From contig JARKIP010000038.1 of NCBI GenBank assembly GCA_029990175.1, positions 22,947,501-23,011,500 on the forward strand: 64,000 bases of DNA. The letters run 5' to 3'. Below are positions 23,073-35,120 of this stretch, piece by piece; the first letter of the stretch is position 1; the number at the start of each line of letters is the position of its first letter. The notes under the pieces are model-generated. The model had not been told where the DNA came from. It did no database searches and worked only from the letters and a program-made list of their open reading frames with translations. The position numbers and the translations under genes are program-made. This stretch comes from Petunia secreta. Taxonomy: Eukaryota > Streptophyta > Magnoliopsida > Solanales > Solanaceae.

Positions 23073-23118
23073 TGGGTTGCCTCTCAAGAAGCGCCTAATT
23101 TAACGTCGCGGCACGACG
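23073..23118 (-). ncRNA. Two-hairpin RNA motif after the B pol stop
   Basis: On the minus strand, hairpin 1 is CGTCGTGCCGCGACG (23118-23104), starting 16 nt after the integrase stop. Hairpin 2 is TGAGAGGCAACCCA (23086-23073), weakened by one mismatch. It is the same motif as after the last ORF of A1, A3 and A4. Confidence 0.65.
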
Positions 23119-23134
23119 GTGATGGCTTTTTTAC

Positions 23135-26100
23135 TCACGGCTCATCAAGATAGATGCACACGACTTCACCAACATCGGCGTCACATCCCAAATAGTGTTT
23201 CACCCGATGCCCATTAACTCGGAAGGTTTTTCCTCCTTCTTTCGATTGCAAATCAACCAAGCCATAAGGTGTAACACCTACCACCATAAATGGACCCTTC
23301 CATTTGGATTTTAGCTTCCCGGGAAACAATTTCAACCGGGTGTCGAACATTAACACTAAATCTCCTTCTTTAAATGTTCGGTTCCAAATTCTTGAATCAT
23401 GAAGCTTCTTCATTTTTTCTTTGTGCATCACCGCATTTTCATAGGCCAAGAACTGGAATTCATCAAGTTCATGCAAGTTCGACACCCTTGCACTTGCGGC
23501 ATCGCTCCAATCCATATTCAATTTCTTCAATGCCCACAAGGCTTTGTACTCAAGCTCAACCGGTAAGTGGCAAGCTTTACCGAATACCAACTTGAATGGG
23601 GACATCCCAACTGGAGTCTTGTAGGCGGTTCGGTAAGCCCATAAAGCCTCATCAAGTTTCCTAGCCCAATCGGTTCTATTTGAATTAACCATTTTGGCTA
23701 GAATGTTCTTCACTTCCCGGTTTGAGACCTCAACTTGACCACTTGTTTGAGGGTGGTAGGGCGTTGCAACTTTGTGTTTCACACCGTATTTTTTGAGGAG
23801 GTTCGCAAAAGATCGGTTGCAAAAATGGCTTCCACAATCACTAATGATTGCCATCGAGGTCCCGAATCGTGAGAAAATATTCTTTTTCAAGAATCCCAAC
23901 ACACTCTTGGCTTCATTATTAGGGAGCGCAACTGCTTCCACCTATTTAGATACGTAATCAACCGCCACCTATTTAGATACGTAATCAACCGCCACCAAGA
24001 TGTATTTGTTGCCATAAGAACTCACAAACGGCCCCATAAAATCAATTTCCCACACATCAAACAATTCAACCTCAACAATGGGATACATCGTCATCTCATG
24101 CTTCCTTGATATTCCACCCATTCTTTGGCATTGATCACAATTTTTCACCCAAGCATGGGCATCTTTGTGCAAAGTTGGCCAAAAGAAGCCACATTGTAAT
24201 ACCTTGGCCACCGTCCTCACTCCACCATGATGTCCTCCGTAAGGAGAAGAATGACACCCTTCCATAATAGCTTCTTGTTTGGACTCGGTCACAGATCTCC
24301 GAATGATTCCATCAACACACACCCTAAAGAGATAGGGTTCATCCCAATAATAGAATCTTGCATCCTTGGCTAGTTTCTTCTTTTGATAGAACGTGAAGTC
24401 TTCGGGATAGACTCCCCCAACTATGAAATTAGCTAGGTCGTCGTACCAAGGGATTGGTTCTAAAGACACGGCCAAGTTCCTTTCATCCGGAAATGCATCA
24501 TTCACTTCTATCTCTTCTTTTAGCCTACCCTCCTCCTCCAAGCGGGACAAGTGGTCCGCCACTTGATTTTCGGTCCCTTTTCGATCAATAACTTTGATAT
24601 CAAACTCTTGAAGGAGTAACACCCACCGGATGAGCCTTTCTTTGGAGTCTTTCTTCGCCATCAAATACCAGATGGCGGAGTGATCGGTGTGAACAATTGT
24701 CTTCGACCCCACCAAGTATGATCGGAATTTTTCAAAAGCGAACACAATAGCCAAGAGCTCCTTCTCCGTCACCGTATAGTTCAATTGAGCTCTGTTCATT
24801 ATTTTACTTGCATAGTAGATGGGATGAAACATCTTGTTCACCCGTTAACCTAGCACGGCCCCCAAAGCCACGTCACTAGTGTCACAGATGAGCTCAAATG
24901 GAAGCTTCTAATTAGGGCTTACAATCACCGGTGTAGTTGTTAACCTCTTTTTCACTTCTTCAAAAGCTCCCAAGAAAGCCTTGTCAAGCACGAACTTGAC
25001 ATCCTTCTCCAAAAGTTTGCACATAGGATTCACAACTTTGGAGAAGTCTTTGATAAAGCGACGATAAAATCCCGCATGCCCCAAGAAGCTTCGGACACCC
25101 TTTACGGTCATTGGAGGTGGAAGTTTTGAGATCACTTCAATCTCTGCTTGATCTACTTCGATGCCCTTCTTGGAGACTTTGTGTCCCAACACTATGCCTT
25201 CTTGAACTAAGAAATGGCATTTCTCCCAATTGAGCACAAGCCTTGTTTCTTCGCATCTCTCTAGCACCCTCTCCAAGTTTGACAAGCAATCATCGAATGA
25301 ATCTCCAACTACCGAGAAATAAAACCTCAATAAAATTCTCCACCATGTCATGGAAAAGAGCTAGCATGCACCTTTGGAATGTGGCGGGGACATTACGAAG
25401 ACCAAATGGCATTTTCCGGAATGCAAAGGTGCCATAGGAGCAAGTGAAAGTGGTCTTGTCTTGATCCTCAGCCTCAATGGATATTTGGTTATAGCCGGAG
25501 TACCCATCCAAGAAACAATAGTAAGCACGACCCGCCAACCGATCAAGCATTTGATTAATGAATGGAAAAGGAAAATGATCCTTCCTTGTAGCGTTGTTGA
25601 GCTTCCGATAATCTATACATACTCTCCACTCGGTTACGGGTCTAGTTGCAATGGACTCACCTTTGTCATTTAGAATCACCGTCATCCCCCCTTTCTTGGG
25701 AACACATTGCACGGGTGACACCCACTTGCTATCGGACAATGGAACTATCACACCTGCATCTAGCCATTTGATGATTTCTTTCTTCACCACCTCTTGCATA
25801 GGAGGATTCAATATCCTTTGGTGTTCTACACTTGGTCGACACCCTTCTTCAAGCAAGATCTTATGAGTGCATACCCCCGGATCAATTGCCCTTATATCCA
25901 CCAAGGTCCACCCTATAGCTTTAATCCTCATCTTCACCACTTCCACAAGTTTAGATTCTTGGGTTTTGGTCAAGTGAGATGATATGATTATGGGTAGAGT
26001 GGAGTTGGGACCAAGGAACGTGTATCTCAAATGGGATGGTAAGATTTTCAATTCAAGTTTCGGTGGTTCTTCGATGGATGGTTTTGTAGGTGGGGTTTCT

Positions 26101-26213
26101 CGGTTTTCAAGGTCTAGGGATAGCTTTTTAGGTACATAGGGTTTTGATCCAAAGCCTTCTAATGCCTTCACCACCTCCGCTACACTCTCTTCATTTTCCA
26201 CATCCATTTCCAA
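23135..26213 (-). pseudogene. B pol: reverse transcriptase, RNase H, integrase, broken
   Basis: RT has WRVCIDYRKLN (about 25620-25590), FLDGYSGYNQI, and FRKMPFGLRNVPATFQ. The catalytic x-x-DD box is missing: around 25330 VENFIEV runs straight into FSVVGDSF with a frame change, consistent with an ~8-nt deletion. RNase H: LAIVFAFEKFRSYL and TDHSAIWYL, with VADHLSR. Integrase: H2C2 finger (HSSPYGGHHGG...CDQCQR), then core Asp in DFMGPF, SDCGSHF and GQVEVSNREVKN. Stops at 24908-24910, near 24847, and two TAGs at 23942-23970. The last two arise from a 27-bp in-frame tandem duplication of a segment already holding a Trp-to-stop change. The C-terminal integrase reads through to 23135. Confidence 0.93.
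23942..23995. repeat. 27-bp tandem duplication inside integrase
   Basis: Two perfect adjacent copies of a 27-bp unit containing TATTTAGATACGTAATCAAC. In minus frame each encodes AVDYVSK-stop-V, so the premature TAG is duplicated. The length keeps frame. Confidence 0.9.
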
Positions 26214-29159
26214 ATTACCGTCGCCAACGTATCTTCTTGACTAGCTAAGACACTCTCCTTTTCGACTAGGGCATGAACCACGACATCGACATAAGAACAA
26301 GTCGCATCATTATCCATTGGTTGTTTCAAAGCCTTGCAAATATGAAATACGGCATTCTCTCCATTGAACCTAAAAGTAAGTTCACCTCTTTCCACATCAC
26401 ATAGAGCTCTTCCGGTTGCCAAGAATGGTCTCCCAAGAATAATAGGTACTTCAAAATCTACGGGGCAATCAAGAATAACAAAATCCGCCAGGAAGACGAA
26501 TTTTTCTACCTTCACCAACACATTGTCAATAATTCTAATCGGACTTTTCATTGAGCGATTGGCCATTTGTAGGTTCACGGTTGTTGGTTTAGGTACTTTG
26601 GTGTCCAATGTCTTATACACGTTGCACCTAGGTCACACAAAGTCTTCTTGAAGTGTCTTCCACCAATTGTGCATGGAATGGTAAAAGCCCCGGGATCCTC
26701 CATCTTCGGAGCTATGTGTGTTGACACAATTGCACTCACTTGATGAGTCACCTTGATTGTCTCGAAATCTCCATATGTCTTCTTGGCTACCAAGTCTTTC
26801 ATGAATTTAGCAATGTTGGGCATTTGTCCCAAAGCATCAACCAATGGAATGTTGATGGAGGTACATGCTATCTTCTCCCAAATCTTCTTTGCATGGGATA
26901 CTTCTCTTTGTTTGTTGCTCTTTTGAGGGAAAGGAAGTGGTATTTTAGGAATGGAGCTTTGGTTAGAAGGGCTTCCTTTGGGTTGTGGAGTGTTCTTTGG
27001 TTTGGCTATTTGGGTAGTGGTGTTTTGGGAGGTAGGCTTTTTAGTGACTTCTTGAACATCATCATCATACTCTTGCACCAACACATTAACTTGCCTCTCC
27101 ATTTCTTCTTGCACCATCCCCTCTCTAATAGTTTCATTATCATTCCACTCGGCACCCACATGATCATCTTGCATTCTCAACTCCGCATCATCATTACTCT
27201 TGGATTTTGGGTCTTCCCATGTCTTTCCACTTCGAGTTTTAATTGCCATCACTTGGTCTTTATCGCCTCTTTTAGGATTCACTACCGTATCACTTGGTAA
27301 TGCTCCTTGCGGCCTTTGATTGACTTGATGTGTGAGTTGGCTCATTTGCGACTCAAGTTCTTTGATGGATGTGGAATGTGATGTCATTGTTTGCTTCATG
27401 TCTTTCATGTCTCCGGAGTAGCCTTGTTGATTTTGAAGCATTTGACTCATCATTTCTTCTAATTTTGTGGGAGCCTTTGTCTCTTGATCATTTTGCTTAA
27501 ATGGAGGTCGTGCAGCATATTGTTGAGAAGAACCAGCTCCTCTCCCCTCTTGGTTGTTACTCCAATTACCTCTTCCTTGACTTGGCCTCCATTGCCCTTG
27601 TTTTTGGTAGGCTTGTTGATATGGTTGTTGGTAGGGTTGTTGATAAGGTCTTTGATAACCACCTTGATCATATCCTCTTTGCCCTTGGTAGTTTCCCACA
27701 TAATGTACTTCCTCCCCATCTTGCACATGGTAGCATTGTTCCGGATAGTATCCTTCTTGCCCATGTTGGAGAAGGGATATAGGAACACCTCCGGGAGTCA
27801 CATAGCCCATTGGGGCCACTTGATGTCCGGCATTTGTGGTGTGGATATTCTCCACCTTGTGCAACTTCTTTTCTTTGGCTTCCCTATCGGCCTTTGAGTT
27901 CTTGTTCATGAGTTCCACCGATGTCAAGATTCTTCCCATTTTCTCATCTTGCGCTTCAAATCTTTCCATCATCTTTGGACTAATCCCAACTTCTCTTCCC
28001 AGATTCTTAGCTCTTGATTGCCATTCTTGAGATCTCTTGGTCACCTTGTCTAGGATATCTTTCACCTCTTCATACCTCTTGTCCATGGTGACACCATCAC
28101 ATAAAGTGTCCAAGGCGGATTGGTTCATCTTGTTTAAGACTTGGTAGAAGCTTTGCAACAACATGCTCCCATTGAAACCATGATTAGGACACCGGAGCAA
28201 CCCATCTTGGAAAGCCTCCCAAGCCTCGGTCAAAGAATCGGATGCCTCTAGCTCAAACATGTAGATCTTATCCCTTAATGCCACTTGCTTCCCTTTTGGT
28301 GAAAATTCCCTAGAAATTGTTTTACCAACTCTTGCCAAGTAAAAATGGAGTTTCTCGGCAACTCGTTCAACCAATCTTTAGCTTTTCCAGTGAGAGAGTA
28401 AGGGAACACTTTCAATCTCAATGATTCTTCCGATACCCTTGCCGGCTTGTAGAGATTACAAGTTCGCATAAAATTTCTCAAGTGATCATTTGCATCTTCA
28501 TTCTTAGTACCACCAAAGCAACCATATTGTTCAAGACCTTGAAGAATTACATTTGGAATGCTAAAACTAGCATTTCCATGAATAGGAGGAGGAACTATGG
28601 CACTTGCAAAACAATTCATATCAATTTCTTCCTCGATTTCCTCATCATCTTCATAGTATCGCATCTCTTGTTGATAGTCCCGAGCACCTCTAGCATACTC
28701 TTGATTTCGGTTGACATTGCGAGCATTAACTCTATTGGCATTGCCCCCTCAGTTGACAATTGCTCTACCTCCACGGTTTACACCTCGACCTCCTTGGTTC
28801 ACACCTCGTACGCCTCGGTTTGCATTGTTGCCACCCCGATTATCATTACCCGCAACACCTTTATTTTCTCCAATATTTCCTTCTTCATTTGCTTGGACCC
28901 CCGCATTTGCTTGACCAAAAAGGTTGTCATCATGAGGGTTCACATTCTCCACTTGAGGATCATTAGCTTCCTCTTGTATTTCATCTTCGTCTACTTTTTC
29001 AACATGGAATGGATAGCCCTCTTGGTTGAGTTCTATATGAAACTCTTCATCATACTCTTCTTCATAGCCTTGCGGATCCCCATGTTGTTGATTATAATAA
29101 TGATTGTAGTTGGGGTTCTGCAAGTGCCGATTAGGATTTCTCCTATAAGACATGTTCAC
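26180..29159 (-). pseudogene. B gag-protease, broken
   Basis: Starts MNMSYRRNPN at 29159, with an acidic then Asn/Arg/Gly-rich N-terminus. In-frame TGA at 28749-28751 (CGA-type). Capsid region about 28600-28050 (ANDHLRNFMRTCNLYK, SLTGKAKDWLNELP, FELEASDSLTEAWEAF), with a frameshift near 28300. A Gln/Tyr-rich stretch (YQQPYQQPYQQ) and a coiled coil follow. Protease active site DLGA lies near 26610; about 25 nt right after it seem deleted, moving frame. The protease continues as ADFVILDCPVDFEVPIILG. Another frameshift near 26210 separates it from RT. Originally gag and pol look like one continuous frame. Confidence 0.9.
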
Positions 29160-29254
29160 CTACACAAGGTAAACCAAAAATAAAAGTAAAATGCTAGGAC
29201 TTGCGAACTAAACAACTTTGATTAACTAATGCGACTCAATATTGAAACCGTAGT

Positions 29255-29272
29255 TCCCCAGCAACGGCGCCA
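29255..29272 (-). other. B tRNA-Asp primer-binding site
   Basis: The plus strand reads TCCCCAGCAACGGCGCCA, complementary to the tRNA-Asp 3' end with one mismatch, 5 bp from the 5' LTR. Confirms minus orientation. Confidence 0.9.
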
Positions 29273-29277
29273 AAATT

Positions 29278-30784
29278 TGATCCACGCTCAATCCTACACC
29301 TTAAATGGTGAGGGGAGGTCGTCAAAATATAATACCGGATATGAGTCGGGGTCGATTTCCCAAGGGAACTAGCTTGTCAAGTAAGAGAGTTGCAAGTAGA
29401 AATTCAAATGAAGTTTAATATTGAGTCCTAGAAATGCGGTTGTTTTTAAGTACGCTACAATTAACTACAAGGCATATAATTAAACAAGTAAATTGATTAG
29501 ATATTATGATACTAGGGTTGTAAGCAACTAATAGTGATTTCCAACCAACGGGTATTTTCACTTCACTTTTCCAACACAAATATAATTATGGCTGAGTTTT
29601 CCTATTGTGATCTCTAGAATCCTTCCGGCCTAGAAGAGATCTTTTACAACCCGCTCGTCAAAGCCTTAGTTAAATGCTCAAGGCACTACTCCAAGACCCG
29701 AGGAAAGGAGACCTCTTCCGAGCGTAACTCCTTTTAGATGGGTTAGTCTATATGAATAGCCTATCAACCCAAATCCTCGCCAACTCTACTATTCCACACT
29801 AATTAGTCTCTTCCGAGTCTTTAACTAGCAATGTAGACAAGAAATACCAAATGTTAATGATTTTTGAATTTTGATGTCATTGTAATGGGGAGTTGGAAAA
29901 TTGATGTTTATGTTATAGTTAGTGAAATAGAACAATACCCATTGATTTTCAATCACTATAAGCATATTTACACCCCTAGTTATGAAATTAGCTACTCATA
30001 ACTAGGGTTTGAATCAAAGCAATCAAAATGTAATGATATGATGAAATGATTTCAAACATAGATATTAGATTGATATATGAATTAAGATTCGAAGATACAA
30101 GTTTTGAAGCTTACAAAATGATGTTAAGACCTTATCTTAGGCTCCCAAAAATGTCTCTAAGAAGTAGTAGAAATGTGTGATGAAAGTTAGTTCTAAAAAC
30201 CCTAGCTTCTTCTATTTATACCCAACTAGGATTTAATTACAAGTTTGCCACGAGCGGGGTGCCCAAGTCTTGAGGATGGGCACCTCCCCTGTGTCTTCCA
30301 AATGGTTGCTTCTTGCTTTTCTCAGGGGGAGGGGCACCTCCATTTGAGGGAGGGGCACCTCCCAGCTCCCACACTTAGGCTTTTTCTTCCATCAGCGGGG
30401 GAGGGGCACCCAGAACTTGAGGAGGGGTGCCTCCCTTGTAGCTTTCAGGAGGAGGGGCGCCTCCCTTGTAGCTTTCAGGAGGAGAGGCGGCTCCAATTGA
30501 GGGAGGGGCGCCTCCCAGCTTCCCGCACTTGACTCTTCCTTCCATCAGTGGGGGAGGGGCGCCCAGAACTTGGGGAGGGGCGCCTCTTCTAACACTTCTT
30601 TGTAAGTCATGCATTTTTGGCTCTCATTTTGCTCTTTAGTTTCACTTTTCAATCAACGACTGGTGTGAAATCATCATAACCTGAAACTAAGCAATTCACG
30701 GCATCAATAGCACACAATATTGCTTTGGAATTCAAAAACAAAAGCTTAAAGTAGTCTTTAAGTTGGTAAAATGCCCACTTATCA
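29278..30784 (-). repeat. B 5' LTR
   Basis: 1,507 bp with the same TG...CA ends as the 3' LTR. Longer mainly by an extra GGAGGGGCGCCTCCCTTGTA unit near 30450-30480. Confidence 0.9.
30213..30220 (-). promoter_or_regulatory. TATA box in the B 5' LTR
   Basis: TATAAATA on the minus strand, just upstream (minus sense) of the AGAAGAAGCTAGGG phrase. The copy in the 3' LTR is at 17001-17008. Confidence 0.5.
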
Positions 30785-33549
30785 GTGCACACGTGGTCTG
30801 ATTATGATGCAGATTTAGTTTGTTATGAAGATATTTGTGAGGAGTTTACTTCTAATCTAGGGTTTGCCGAAGTTAAACAACTTCTGGTAACTAGACCTTC
30901 TGGTCAATATTATTTGGTAGATGGAGATAGTGGTATTAGGACCCTGTTGTTCCTAGTTTCTAAGTAATTCAAGGTGCTTAATTTCTTTGTTGTTGATCAA
31001 CATGAGTTGAGGGTTTTTTTCTCAGAATATCACACACCACACTGGATCATATTATGCTGATATTGATATGGGAACTGATTGTGAACATACTCCTGGTTCT
31101 GATGCTGAATATGGTAATGATTCTGATACTCGTAAGCATAATTTTGCCAAACTTGAGAAATTTGATAAGGAAATGAGGAGGGTAATTGAAGATAGGTTAG
31201 AGCAATTTAAGGAGTTGGAACTAGGTCAGACTATCAAGAATATAAAAGAAGCTAGGAAATTTGTGAACTTCTATGCCATAGCTAACAAAAGAGCCTTGAC
31301 TGTTTGAAAAGTGATAAGAATGGAAGCAGGTATGGCTGTGTAGATGGATGTCCTTTTGTGTGTCTCATTTCAAGGGATGGGAATACTGGAGGGTTCAAGG
31401 TTAAAACTATGAAAAGTTAACATAATTGTGATGAATGTTTTGATAATCCGATGGCTGATGTTGTTACATTTCCCAATTCTTCAAGAAAAAGCTCCAAGGC
31501 AATCCTAAGTATATGATAAAGGAGATGAGAGCACAACTTGAACATGATTTCAAAGCTAATGTATCTATATCAAAACTGAAAAGGGTTAAGACTAATATCT
31601 TGGTAAAACTTGAGGGCAGTTTCATAGAAAAGTATAACAAGCTCGAAGCATATGGACAAGAACTTAAACATTCTAACTCTGGGAGTGATGTAGTTATTAA
31701 CTTATCAAAGGATGCACTTGAACAAGGCAAAAGGAAATTCTTGAGGTTGTACATTTGTTTGAATGCTTTGAAGCAAGGGTTGAAAGCAGGTTTGAGACCA
31801 TTCATTTGATTGGATGGAAGATTTCTAAAAGGTAGAATCAAGGGCTGCTTGCTGGTGGCTTTAGGACATGATTGCATGAACCAGTTTTATCCACTTGCTT
31901 GGGCAGTGGTGGATAAAAAAAATCAAAACATGGAGTTGGTTTGTAGAGTTGTTGAAGGGTTCCCTGGACCTTAAAGATGGTGCTCATGTAACTTTCATAT
32001 CAGACATGCAAAAGGTAATAATTTCTGTTCTTTTTAAATCTATTTCACTAATTTACGCAAGTTTCTTATACTTTGTTTTATGTTATATGTATGCTGCTCG
32101 GGAATACTGGAGGTTGTTAAAGTTCTTCCAGAGGCTCACCACAGATACTGCATGAGGCATATTGAATCTAACTGGACCAAAAAATGGAGAAATGGTACTA
32201 TACATATGTATATGTGGTGGTGTGCATAGAGCTCTTTTGATGAAGAATTTAAAGATCAACTGAGGAAATTGGGTTCACTATCAGAGAAGGCTGCCAAGGA
32301 TTTACTCAAGTACCCTACAAAGGCTTGGTGCAGGGCCTACTTTAACACACAGTGCAAGAATATGATGGTAGACAACAACTTCACAGAATCATTTAAGCTT
32401 GGATTGTGGAAGCTAGAGGAAAGCCATTAGTAAAGATATTAGAGGAGATCAGAATCAAGGTGATGGGGCTGTTGAGGGATAATGAAGACTAGGCTAGATT
32501 GTGGAAGGAAAACTTTAGCAAAGCTTGCATGAAACTGTATGGAGACTATAAGATCATAACTCAATGTTGTAGGGTTGATTACAATGGGGATGCCGGATAT
32601 AAGGTTGTAGATTGACAGGATAGACATAATGTCAACCTGGCAACAAAGAGGTGCACCTGCAGTATTTAGGATCTCTGTGGTATTCCTTTCCCTTATGCAA
32701 TAAAGGCATTGATACACAAGAAAGTTGACCCTACCTCTGAAATTCATTGGTATTATAGCATGGAAGCTTACTTGCTAACATGTTAGCACAAGATCCAACC
32801 TGTAAGGGGTGAGACTTTCTGGAAGATAGAAGCTGTTCATGCTATGGAGCCTCCTGATGACTTCGAACGGGTAGGAAGACCTAAAGTGAAAAGAAATAGA
32901 CAACCTGATGAAGCAAGTGGGGGGCAAGTTACATGTAGCAAGTGTGGTGAAGCAAACCACAATGCAAGGGCCTGTTACAAGGTATATTTGTCTATTATGT
33001 TTATTGTTAAACTAGTACATAGACTTAAATTAACTAATACTTTTATCATTTTTAGGACAACTCTTCTATCAAGGCTGACCAAGCAAGGAAGAAGGCAAGG
33101 ACATTCAGTAGTCAAACTAGTGCTTCCATCAGTTATGCAAGGGCATCTCCCAGTTGGATTGAACAAACCCAGGCAGCAGAGATAGATGATGATACTTTTC
33201 GGAATAGGGCTGTGTTGAATCCCAAGATGGAACACAACAGTCTAGCTTTACTCCTTATGGACCTGCTGTTGGTACAGATGATGACCCTAAGCTTAGGCCA
33301 AGAGTGGTTTCAGAGACACATGCTATGATGGAGATGAGGCCTTCCAATAGGCATCCAACAGGAACCAGGAAAATTCAGTTCACTGGTGATCACACTGGTG
33401 CCTCAGTCCCAACCAACCCGCCTTACCCACCAACCAAGACTACATGGAGGGAAAAATCTGTTATGACAAGAAACCAGATTCTGGAGGAACTTAGGAAGAA
33501 AAAGATGGCTTTAAGGGAAACAACTGATAGTGATAGTGACTTTCAATGA
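30785..33549 (+). pseudogene. MULE (MuDR-family) transposase, broken
   Basis: Pieces in order: acidic N-terminal domain (VHTWSDYDADLVCYEDI), the MuDR-type domain (ELGQTIKNIKEARKFVNFYA, about 31210-31300), transposase core with first catalytic Asp in LDGRFLKG (about 31810-31835) and a second in VTFISDMQK (about 31990-32015). A likely intron follows (about 32016-32095), then PEAHHRYCMRHIESNW, a SWIM finger (KRCTCS...GIPFPYAIKALIH, with Cys and His of the usual CPH replaced), and a CX2CX4HX4C knuckle CSKCGEANHNARAC (about 32935-32976). The C-terminal Pro/Thr-rich tail ends SDSDFQ at 33549. Many stops and frameshifts. DNA cut-and-paste transposase by family. Confidence 0.88.
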
Positions 33550-34335
33550 CTTTGATGTTGTGTAATTCTGCTACAATTATGACTGATGATAGTTTCTTTT
33601 GTGTTGATATTTTGATTTAACCATTCGGTGGTTGATATAGTTTCTAGGTTATGGATATTTTTAACCTTGTTTTGGGTTGGTTAAGCACCCGATGGTTAAG
33701 TGAAATAGATGATATGGTTTTAAACTTAACTTCTATGAATGGATTTTTTTGGCTTGCTTAATTAACTCTAGGTTAGTCTTTTGTACCAGTTTGTACAGGT
33801 TTATTTGGCTTGCCATAAATGCTGGTTATTGTATACATGAGCCCAGTTCATTTTCCTTGTTTGTTTGAGTGCAGGTTAGTGTATAAATAAGGGCATTTAT
33901 GCCCCTTTCGCATAGCACAGTGGTATAAATGAACCATTTGAACTGGTGTAAAACTGAAAGAAACAGAAACTGAACCAAGAATATATGGTTAAAGCTTGAA
34001 TAATTACCTTCTTCATCATTAAAAACAGCTTCAAAGTTACAATGAACTGGTACAAACTAGTGCTAGAACTAAATAATGAACACAAACTAACAATAATCTA
34101 GACAACCTAGAACTAAACAATGAACACAAACTAATAACACTAATCTAGACAACCTATAACTAAACAATGAACACAAACTAACAACACTAATTTAGACAAC
34201 CTTAACATATACAATGAACATAAAATAACAAGCTTAAAGCACATTATTTCACATCCATGCTAGCACAGATCCACCAAATCAACACCACGACATGAGAATC
34301 GTCATCTTTTATTTGAAAACTATCTCCTTCAACTC
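33550..34335. other. MULE intergenic region between convergent genes
   Basis: AT-rich 3' regions of the transposase and GRF genes. The only structure seen is the tandem repeat at 34066-34230. Confidence 0.6.
34066..34230. repeat. 44-47-bp tandem repeat, about 4 copies
   Basis: TGAACA(C/T)AAA anchors occur at 34077, 34121, 34168 and 34215, within units reading CTAGACAACCTA...AACTAAACAA. Degenerate. Confidence 0.8.
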
Positions 34336-34743
34336 TTAAACCCCTCCATGACCACCATCCATCACAACCCCTCCATGACCACCATCCATCATACTCCTTC
34401 CATGATCACCATCCATCGAAATACCATAGTTAGCCAATTTCTTCTTCAACATATCATTTTCTTTCTTTAAGCTGTAGATCAGATTTGAAACTCTAGGAGG
34501 CAGCTCATCATCATCCCATTGCCAAAAATCACATTTGTTTCCCTGCCCACAATTAACAATTAAATCCCAATTAGACAAGCTTAAAAAACATGAATACACA
34601 AAGATGTAAAAAAAACCTACATTTGCACATTTAGAGAAATGTCTCCCAGCATTTAATGGAGTCTAAGCTGTAAAATATCTCGCAACAACACCACAACGAC
34701 AGTTCCTCCGAGACCCATATGACACGCTTGAACCTTGACTCAT
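34336..34743 (-). pseudogene. GRF-type zinc-finger protein in the MULE, one stop
   Basis: Two exons by inspection. Exon 1 (34743-34621) starts MSQGSSVSYGS and carries CRCG...TPLNAGRHFSKCAN. A 78-bp GT-AG intron (34620-34543) in phase 0 follows. Exon 2 (34542-34336) continues GNKCDFWQWDDDELPPR, completing a GRF zinc finger (Cys-x-Cys, G-R-x-F, Cys, Cys, W). A Lys/Leu-rich coiled coil (NLIYSLKKENDMLKKKLA) follows, ending in three MDGGHGG-like repeats. TAG at 34663-34665 interrupts exon 1. GRF fingers bind single-stranded nucleic acid in several known proteins. Its place inside the MULE right arm, convergent with transposase, suggests an accessory transposition protein; that role is inference. 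Confidence 0.78.
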
Positions 34744-34931
34744 TTTCTTAGTTGGAACCCTAAGTTGGAGAAGATAATGTATTTTGCGGTATTTGAGCAC
34801 ACTATTTCCTTAAAGAAGATGGCTATATTATAGATGGAGAAGAAATTGGTGTTTATTTAGGGTTTAAAAGAATTAAATTGGTAATGGATATGGGTCAAAA
34901 AAAATCTGGATCGGGAATGGGTGAAACAATA

Positions 34932-35120
34932 ATTTTACACTTAATTATACACAATTAAGCCTAAGCCTCCATCCGTCTGTGATGAAGAACAATATTGGGC
35001 CACATGAGGGCAATATTGGGACAAAGCATAAACGGCGAGGGCACACATAGACTGAACTTTAAAAGGAGGGTGTCCGTGTCCTATTTCGCAAACCACATGG
35101 GCAAATTTGGCCCTTTTTCC
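34932..35120 (-). repeat. MULE right terminal inverted repeat
   Basis: Reverse complement matches 15286-15473. The GRF gene start is about 190 bp inside it. Confidence 0.9.

Larger units (their letters stand above)
16069..30784 (-). mobile_element. B: Athila-like Ty3/gypsy element with full domain set
   Basis: A 14.7-kb minus-strand element nested in the MULE. Order: 5' LTR (30784-29278), tRNA-Asp primer site, gag-protease (29159-26180), RT-RNase H-integrase (26213-23135), hairpin motif (23118-23073), tandem array (22965-22305), third ORF (21069-19116), noncoding region, 3' LTR (17542-16069). LTRs differ at about 16 of the first 245 positions (~6.5%). Flanks GAGAT and GTGCA do not match, so the 5-bp target duplication is missing or lost. 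Every ORF is broken. Confidence 0.92.
15286..35120 (+). mobile_element. Mutator-like element (MULE), interrupted by B
   Basis: Terminal inverted repeats of about 190 bp start GGAAAAGGGCCAAATTTG on the left (15286-15473) and GGAAAAAGGGCCAAATTTGC on the right (reverse complement of 34932-35120). Flanks are GACTTCAAT (15277-15285) and AACTTCAAT (35123-35131), an 8/9 match expected for a 9-bp MULE target duplication. It carries a plus-strand transposase and a minus-strand GRF zinc-finger gene, converging. Without the nested B it would be about 5.1 kb. Both genes have stops, so it is not autonomous now. Confidence 0.9.

Noticed and set aside
22231..23098. Series of 70-96-codon plus-strand frames
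   Set aside because: Produced by the 102-104-bp array; proteins are shifted copies of the repeat.
26740..29183. Plus-strand frames of 137-233 codons
   Set aside because: Antisense shadows of the B gag region, which has recognisable domains on the minus strand.
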